A stretch of DNA of 10,501 bases from Candidatus Poseidoniaceae archaeon (GTDB lineage: Archaea > Thermoplasmatota > Poseidoniia > Poseidoniales > Poseidoniaceae). The translations under genes were made by a program, and so were the position numbers. Each line of letters starts with the position of its first letter. Position 1 is the stretch's first letter. The notes beneath the pieces are model-generated. The model ran no database searches. It was not told the origin of the DNA and saw only the letters and a program-made list of their open reading frames with translations. The DNA is taken from positions 1 to 10,501 of the forward strand of contig JAQXFM010000284.1 of the NCBI GenBank assembly GCA_029250305.1. Direction: 5' to 3'. Shown piece after piece: positions 7,355-10,501 of this stretch.

Positions 7355-7366
7355 GCATTATTTTGT
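7355..7366 (+). promoter_or_regulatory. purine-rich BRE-like plus TATA-like element for the zinc-ribbon gene
   Basis: GCATTATTTTGT lies 20 to 31 bases before the ATG at 7386, directly preceded by a purine-rich run (GGGAAAA, 7348-7354) that resembles an archaeal TFB recognition element. Visual call. Confidence 0.35.
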
Positions 7367-7385
7367 ATTTGCATTTGGTATATTC

Positions 7386-7877
7386 ATGGTAGCGAATCTT
7401 TGCCCGCATTGCCAAGGCGAGGTAGAGCTCGATGCTGATGCGTCAGGCGAATTTGGATGTCCACATTGTGGAAGAGAATTTGAATGGAACACAAAAGATG
7501 GTGATTCAACAATTGCAAATCCAAGTTCCGGAAAGGTTGCTCCACCGTATGCTTGGTTATTCAGCAAGGCGGGTTTGGTAGCCATTCCTGTGCCATTGAT
7601 CTTGGCATTCGTCCTCCTTCCGTTTTCACTCATAGCCGGATTGGTGATGATTTTGATCTCTGCGAACTTTTTCATCGCAGGTTCGGAACTCAGTTCTTGG
7701 ATGTTTGAGGAATTAACGAAATTTGATTTTTCAGACGGCATTGATTCGTTTTGGGGAATTATGTTCGCCATTACGATTACTCCATTTGCCTTGATTGTTT
7801 TCCTCATTGCTACATTGTTCGGACTTTTGGGGTTAGCAATAATGTACTCTGCAATAGTAAGCCTGAAGCGTCGATAG
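7386..7877 (+). CDS. small zinc-ribbon membrane protein of unknown function
   Basis: 163 residues. The N-terminus carries a four-cysteine zinc ribbon: C6-P-H-C9 and C25-P-H-C28, each CPHC, 15 residues apart. A polar linker (about 35-55) leads to a long hydrophobic region (about 62-98, one or two membrane helices), an acidic loop (E108-D120, with several F and D residues), and a second hydrophobic region (about 122-158, one or two helices). The chain ends in a positively charged K-R-R, so both the zinc ribbon and the C-terminus may be cytoplasmic. Zinc ribbons fused to membrane helices are common in archaea and usually uncharacterised; no specific family is recognised. The start ATG has a TATA-like box at proper distance. 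A 148-base gap separates it from the next gene, so it is probably transcribed alone. Confidence 0.8.
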   Translation: MVANLCPHCQGEVELDADASGEFGCPHCGREFEWNTKDGDSTIANPSSGKVAPPYAWLFSKAGLVAIPVPLILAFVLLPFSLIAGLVMILISANFFIAGSELSSWMFEELTKFDFSDGIDSFWGIMFAITITPFALIVFLIATLFGLLGLAIMYSAIVSLKRR

Positions 7878-7992
7878 ATCGACAGTCTCTGAGAGGCTAT
7901 CTGCCGACATCATGGTAAATCCCCCAAGAAGAGCTTGTTCATTCCATACTCGAGAAGTGCTTTTGCCAACTATATCCAAGTCATACTTCGCC

Positions 7993-8002
7993 AATACTTA
8001 TC
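7993..8002 (+). promoter_or_regulatory. TATA-like element for the 620-residue membrane protein
   Basis: AATACTTATC lies 24 to 33 bases upstream of the ATG at 8026. No Shine-Dalgarno sequence is evident between it and the start codon. Confidence 0.35.
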
Positions 8003-8025
8003 ATGTGATGTAATAAGCACCCAGT

Positions 8026-9888
8026 ATGAATACATTTGTCAAATTTGGAATCCCCGTTATGATTCTACTCATGTTTAGCGCCTTTCTCTTTGATCTTGGG
8101 TCGCCTTCCACAGACTATGAAGGAGAACTGGTTTTCGAGCAACAAGCGCCCGGGACCTATGAACTGGAGATGTATAATCCATTCTTCAACTACTACAACG
8201 TCTATGCTACAGAAGGTAAATCAGTGAACGTGGAAATACTCAACAGCAACGAATTTGGTGCATCTTACCAAACATGTGAGGAATTTGGAGAATGTGAATG
8301 GATCATGGAAAATGCTCCAATCGATGGGTTTGAATGCATTGGTCGTCTCTACGGTGGGGAGGCTGAATTCGACACGTATTCCATCCGTTTCACCGTAGAT
8401 GAAAACGATGATGCAGAAATCAGGGTTCGGGAAGTTCAGGCTCAAGAAGAATATTCTGCACTGATGCAATTTATACCAATTCTCCTCCCACTTTCGATAT
8501 TTGGATATGTGAGTTTGCTCATTCGCTCGAGGATCGGGCAAACCTCCACTTTTCATGGAAGCGGAAAAGACTTTTCATCGCTTTCAAACGAAGCCGATAC
8601 CATGGAGGAGAGGTTCATGAACATTCAAAATTCAGGGGAATTGGATGCACGAATCAGATGGGAGGACGGGGTACTGAAAGTGGTGGTAGGAGGAAACGGT
8701 TCCTTAGGAATGGTTTTTGGAATGCTCCTAGCGTCGCTCATTGCCCTTGCATATGTATTCAACGGAATCACCACCGCAAATTGGTCTATGACGGGGATCG
8801 CAATCTTTGCATTCTTTGTTCTCATCATTTTCTTTTTATTGAATCTGCGCGGAGAAAAGATTCTGTATGTGTATGATGAGCACCTCGAAGTTCTCTATGA
8901 GCGATTGAACATAGCTACGCCTGAGATTCATGTCAACACACTTCGATCAGACATAACTGAAATCAAGTATTACACGCGTTGGGTTGAGTCAACTGATTCG
9001 GATGGCGATTCGAGTTCCTACAAAATACATGTGACTGGAATTGTATTGAAAAATCCTGATGATGAACGGTCTCTTACTCAGTCGAAGTATGCAATACCTT
9101 TGGTTGAGATTCAATCGGGCACTCAAACGGAAGCAGAAAATATGGCTGATGCACTCAACTATTTGCTGCAAATCAAAGATCAATCCGGAGAAGGGTCAGA
9201 ACCAAAAGAAACCTTTTGGGGAGAAGTTCACGAGGATGCAGAGTCGACAATCGCACAGCAAAAAGTATCCCCTTCTGAGTCTAGCGTTTCCATCGAAACA
9301 CCAATGCCCATCTCGGAAGAAGATTCGCAGGGTTCATTGCAGGATGAATCTGATGCGTTCATCCCTCATGAGCCTCGTGAAGTTGTAAGTTCGGTTATCG
9401 TTCAAACCTGTATAGCAACTTTCATCGGAGGTTTGATCTTCCTAACCATTGGATTTGGAACGTACGACAGAGACATATATTGGGGTCTGGATGTGATCAT
9501 AACTGCAAATTCATTCACGTGGGCAGCAATCATGGCGTCCTTGGGCATCCTTTACATCTTTGCAGTGTACGCAACTTACTCCAAAAGAACATACATCGCG
9601 CATTTAGGTTTGGAAAACTCCGTTGTTGTAAGAACCAGTTGGTTTAATCAACCCCAAAAGGAAAAGATGAGAATTGACCTCGAGCCTACGTCCTTTATGG
9701 CAGAATACAATTATCATTCGTACGACGAAGAATCGGGTGAATCGAACACCACGACAAATTACGAAATACGCACCCCAGGTCAGCCTTCTCAAAAGTTACC
9801 AGACGGCTTTTCACGCCAGAAAGTGCTTCAAGTGACTGGCCTGACTCTCCAGGTGAGTGAAGATAGTTACTCATCGGACTTCGATTGA
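8026..9888 (+). CDS. six-helix membrane protein with duplicated hairpin-plus-beta-domain unit, unknown function
   Basis: 620 residues. A first membrane helix or uncleaved signal (about 6-24) is followed by an outer domain (28-140) with C84, C90 and C104, then a helix at 144-166. Next come a helix pair (about 224-246 and 253-273) and a soluble beta-rich domain (about 278-385). After an acidic, serine-rich linker (386-450) comes a second helix pair (about 453-477 and 494-517) with another beta-rich domain (about 521-610). The two beta domains share a layout: a charged start after the second helix, a stretch with 'I-T-E-I-K-Y-Y' or 'F-M-A-E-Y-N-Y', an acidic serine loop (D-S-D-G-D-S-S or D-E-E-S-G-E-S), then 'Y-K-I' or 'Y-E-I'. 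The hairpin-then-beta arrangement recalls bacterial PH-like membrane proteins (YdbS/YdbT), but no signature proves it. The gene overlaps the possible GTG start of the next gene by 32 bases. Confidence 0.8.
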   Translation: MNTFVKFGIPVMILLMFSAFLFDLGSPSTDYEGELVFEQQAPGTYELEMYNPFFNYYNVYATEGKSVNVEILNSNEFGASYQTCEEFGECEWIMENAPIDGFECIGRLYGGEAEFDTYSIRFTVDENDDAEIRVREVQAQEEYSALMQFIPILLPLSIFGYVSLLIRSRIGQTSTFHGSGKDFSSLSNEADTMEERFMNIQNSGELDARIRWEDGVLKVVVGGNGSLGMVFGMLLASLIALAYVFNGITTANWSMTGIAIFAFFVLIIFFLLNLRGEKILYVYDEHLEVLYERLNIATPEIHVNTLRSDITEIKYYTRWVESTDSDGDSSSYKIHVTGIVLKNPDDERSLTQSKYAIPLVEIQSGTQTEAENMADALNYLLQIKDQSGEGSEPKETFWGEVHEDAESTIAQQKVSPSESSVSIETPMPISEEDSQGSLQDESDAFIPHEPREVVSSVIVQTCIATFIGGLIFLTIGFGTYDRDIYWGLDVIITANSFTWAAIMASLGILYIFAVYATYSKRTYIAHLGLENSVVVRTSWFNQPQKEKMRIDLEPTSFMAEYNYHSYDEESGESNTTTNYEIRTPGQPSQKLPDGFSRQKVLQVTGLTLQVSEDSYSSDFD

Positions 9889-10245
9889 TTTCTTTCTGAC
9901 ATGCCAAACGGTTTCCCGGGCCCACGATGCTGAAAGTAATTGGCCAATTCTTGAATATCTTCTTGAAAAACTTGATGACATGGTTGAGGCGCAGGATCAA
10001 AATCCACCTCCAATTAATCAAGAACAGAACGATCAATCCAAAATGGTTGAACAAAACATGCACATAGAGCTCAAATCACTCCCAAGCAGTGAATCCACAC
10101 AGCCCGAATCACCGCTCAAGGCAATCCAGATGGGAAAGGATACGAGTGGCATACAGACGGCCAAGAAACCTCATGGCATCGCAACAAAAGTTACAATTCT
10201 GAATGGCAAAATTTCGATGCGCAAAACTATAAAAAAATTGACTGA
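9857..10245 (+). pseudogene. short gene with aromatic C-terminal tail, interrupted by an apparent -1 frameshift
   Basis: Two frames must be joined to give a sensible product. The first runs from a GTG at 9857 (or an ATG at 9980, which has TTGAATATCT 20-29 bases upstream) and encodes a helical, acidic and proline-rich stretch (WPILEYLLEKLDDM, then Q/N/P-rich, then SSESTQPESPLK). The second, entered at 10120, reads G-N-P-D-G-K-G-Y-E-W, then S-W-H-R and S-E-W-Q-N-F, and stops with TGA at 10243-10245. That end resembles the aromatic tail of the TSP3 surface protein in this window. A single A lost from CTCAAAGGC to give CTCAAGGC at about 10115-10122 would explain the break. Total about 129 residues. 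It could be a sequencing or assembly error, a true pseudogene, or recoding. There is no recognised function; the tail suggests kinship with membrane proteins of the same organism. Confidence 0.5.
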
Positions 10246-10266
10246 GAGTGCTCGTACCGAGAAACT

Positions 10267-10283
10267 ATCTGCAAATACCATGG
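10267..10283 (+). repeat. 17-base non-coding repeat, copy 2
   Basis: Identical to the copy at 7282-7298 over 17 bases (ATCTGCAAATACCATGG). It lies 21 bases after the stop of the frameshifted gene and overlaps a perfect palindrome. Confidence 0.5.
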
Positions 10284-10287
10284 TATT
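10274..10287. repeat. 14-base perfect palindrome
   Basis: AATACCATGGTATT equals its own reverse complement. With no loop it is a better candidate for a dimeric protein site than for a terminator hairpin. Only part of it (AATACCATGG) is kept in the copy at 7282-7298. Confidence 0.45.
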
Positions 10288-10330
10288 GGACCTAAGTGGT
10301 TGAACAAGATGTATCTAATGCCTAGCAATG

Positions 10331-10340
10331 AATAATAACA
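10331..10340 (+). promoter_or_regulatory. TATA-like element for the gene running off the right edge
   Basis: AATAATAACA lies 21 to 30 bases upstream of the ATG at 10361, matching the spacing seen at the other gene starts here. Confidence 0.3.
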
Positions 10341-10360
10341 TCCATGACTGAGACAGGGAC

Positions 10361-10501
10361 ATGAAGGACACAGAGACAGTAGAACAGGGAACTCCAACGA
10401 TTTGGTTGAGAGTTTTGGGTGCAATCATTCTGGTTACAGGATTCTGGATGTTGCTAAACCCGGATCCATTGTTGGAGATTGCCTTCGATAGTTTTGGAGG
10501 G
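10361..10501 (+). CDS. membrane protein, 5' end only, possibly TMEM43-like
   Basis: The first 47 codons of a gene that continues past the window. An in-frame TGA at 10349-10351 and the lack of another in-frame ATG fix the start at 10361. After a short acidic N-terminus (MKDTETVEQG) comes W-L-R-V-L-G followed by a membrane helix (about 15-32) and L-N-P-D-P-L-L-E-I. The pattern of W-x-x-R-x-x-G, a glycine-containing helix, then L-x-P-x-x-x-L, resembles a segment of the TMEM43 family, in which that segment lies far from the N-terminus; here it would be near the start. The similarity is short and weak. All that is certain is a membrane segment close to the N-terminus. Confidence 0.6.
   Translation, partial: MKDTETVEQGTPTIWLRVLGAIILVTGFWMLLNPDPLLEIAFDSFGG

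Noticed and set aside
9695..10063. Minus-strand open frame of 122 codons
   Set aside because: It lies opposite the end of the 620-residue gene and the next gene, with no recognisable motif or promoter.
10246..10303. Protein-coding tail of the frame open to 10303
   Set aside because: The convincing C-terminal motif lies in another frame that stops at 10245; the tail beyond it overlaps the 17-base repeat and the palindrome.

Overview
The window looks like chromosome from a marine planktonic euryarchaeon of the Marine Group II (Candidatus Poseidoniales) type. This is an inference. It rests on a large secreted, membrane-anchored protein with thrombospondin type 3 (TSP3) calcium-binding repeats and an aromatic C-terminal tail, on TATA-like boxes about 20-33 bases before most start codons (suggesting leaderless archaeal transcripts), on a nearly complete lack of Shine-Dalgarno sites, and on several cell-surface or membrane genes of unknown function. 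No rRNA, tRNA, transposase or CRISPR array was seen.

Layout. Bases 3-266 hold the 3' end of a plus-strand gene with ELW-type beta-propeller-like repeats. Convergent to it, on the minus strand, lies a 1052-residue surface protein (504-3662): signal peptide, a TIG/IPT domain that seems to be split by an inserted seven-unit beta-propeller, a long TSP3 stalk, one membrane helix, a cytoplasmic helical region and an aromatic tail. Between the two genes is a possible degraded MGMT-like fragment. Divergent from it, across 168 bases, starts an 895-residue protein (3831-6518) with recognisable CD36/SR-B/LIMP-2 family landmarks from end to end (GPYTY, LLGW.DP, LKGIPV, a late IGD block, and a membrane helix at each terminus). 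It carries roughly 400 extra residues where animal CD36 has its apical helical bundle. This is the most striking item in the window.

Further right come an unresolved 272-base stretch, a free methionine-(R)-sulfoxide reductase (6791-7246) with its three cysteines at the family spacing, a small zinc-ribbon membrane protein (7386-7877), a 620-residue six-helix membrane protein with an apparent internal duplication (8026-9888), a short gene broken by an apparent single-base frameshift near 10118-10120 that ends in an aromatic tail like that of the TSP3 protein, and the first 47 codons of another membrane protein, possibly TMEM43-like.

How they may work together is inference. The divergent pair would place a large adhesive or ligand-capturing surface protein beside a CD36-like receptor or lipid-handling protein, so capture and uptake of hydrophobic or particulate matter is a reasonable hypothesis. 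The reductase and the small membrane proteins appear to be independent transcription units, each with its own promoter-like element.
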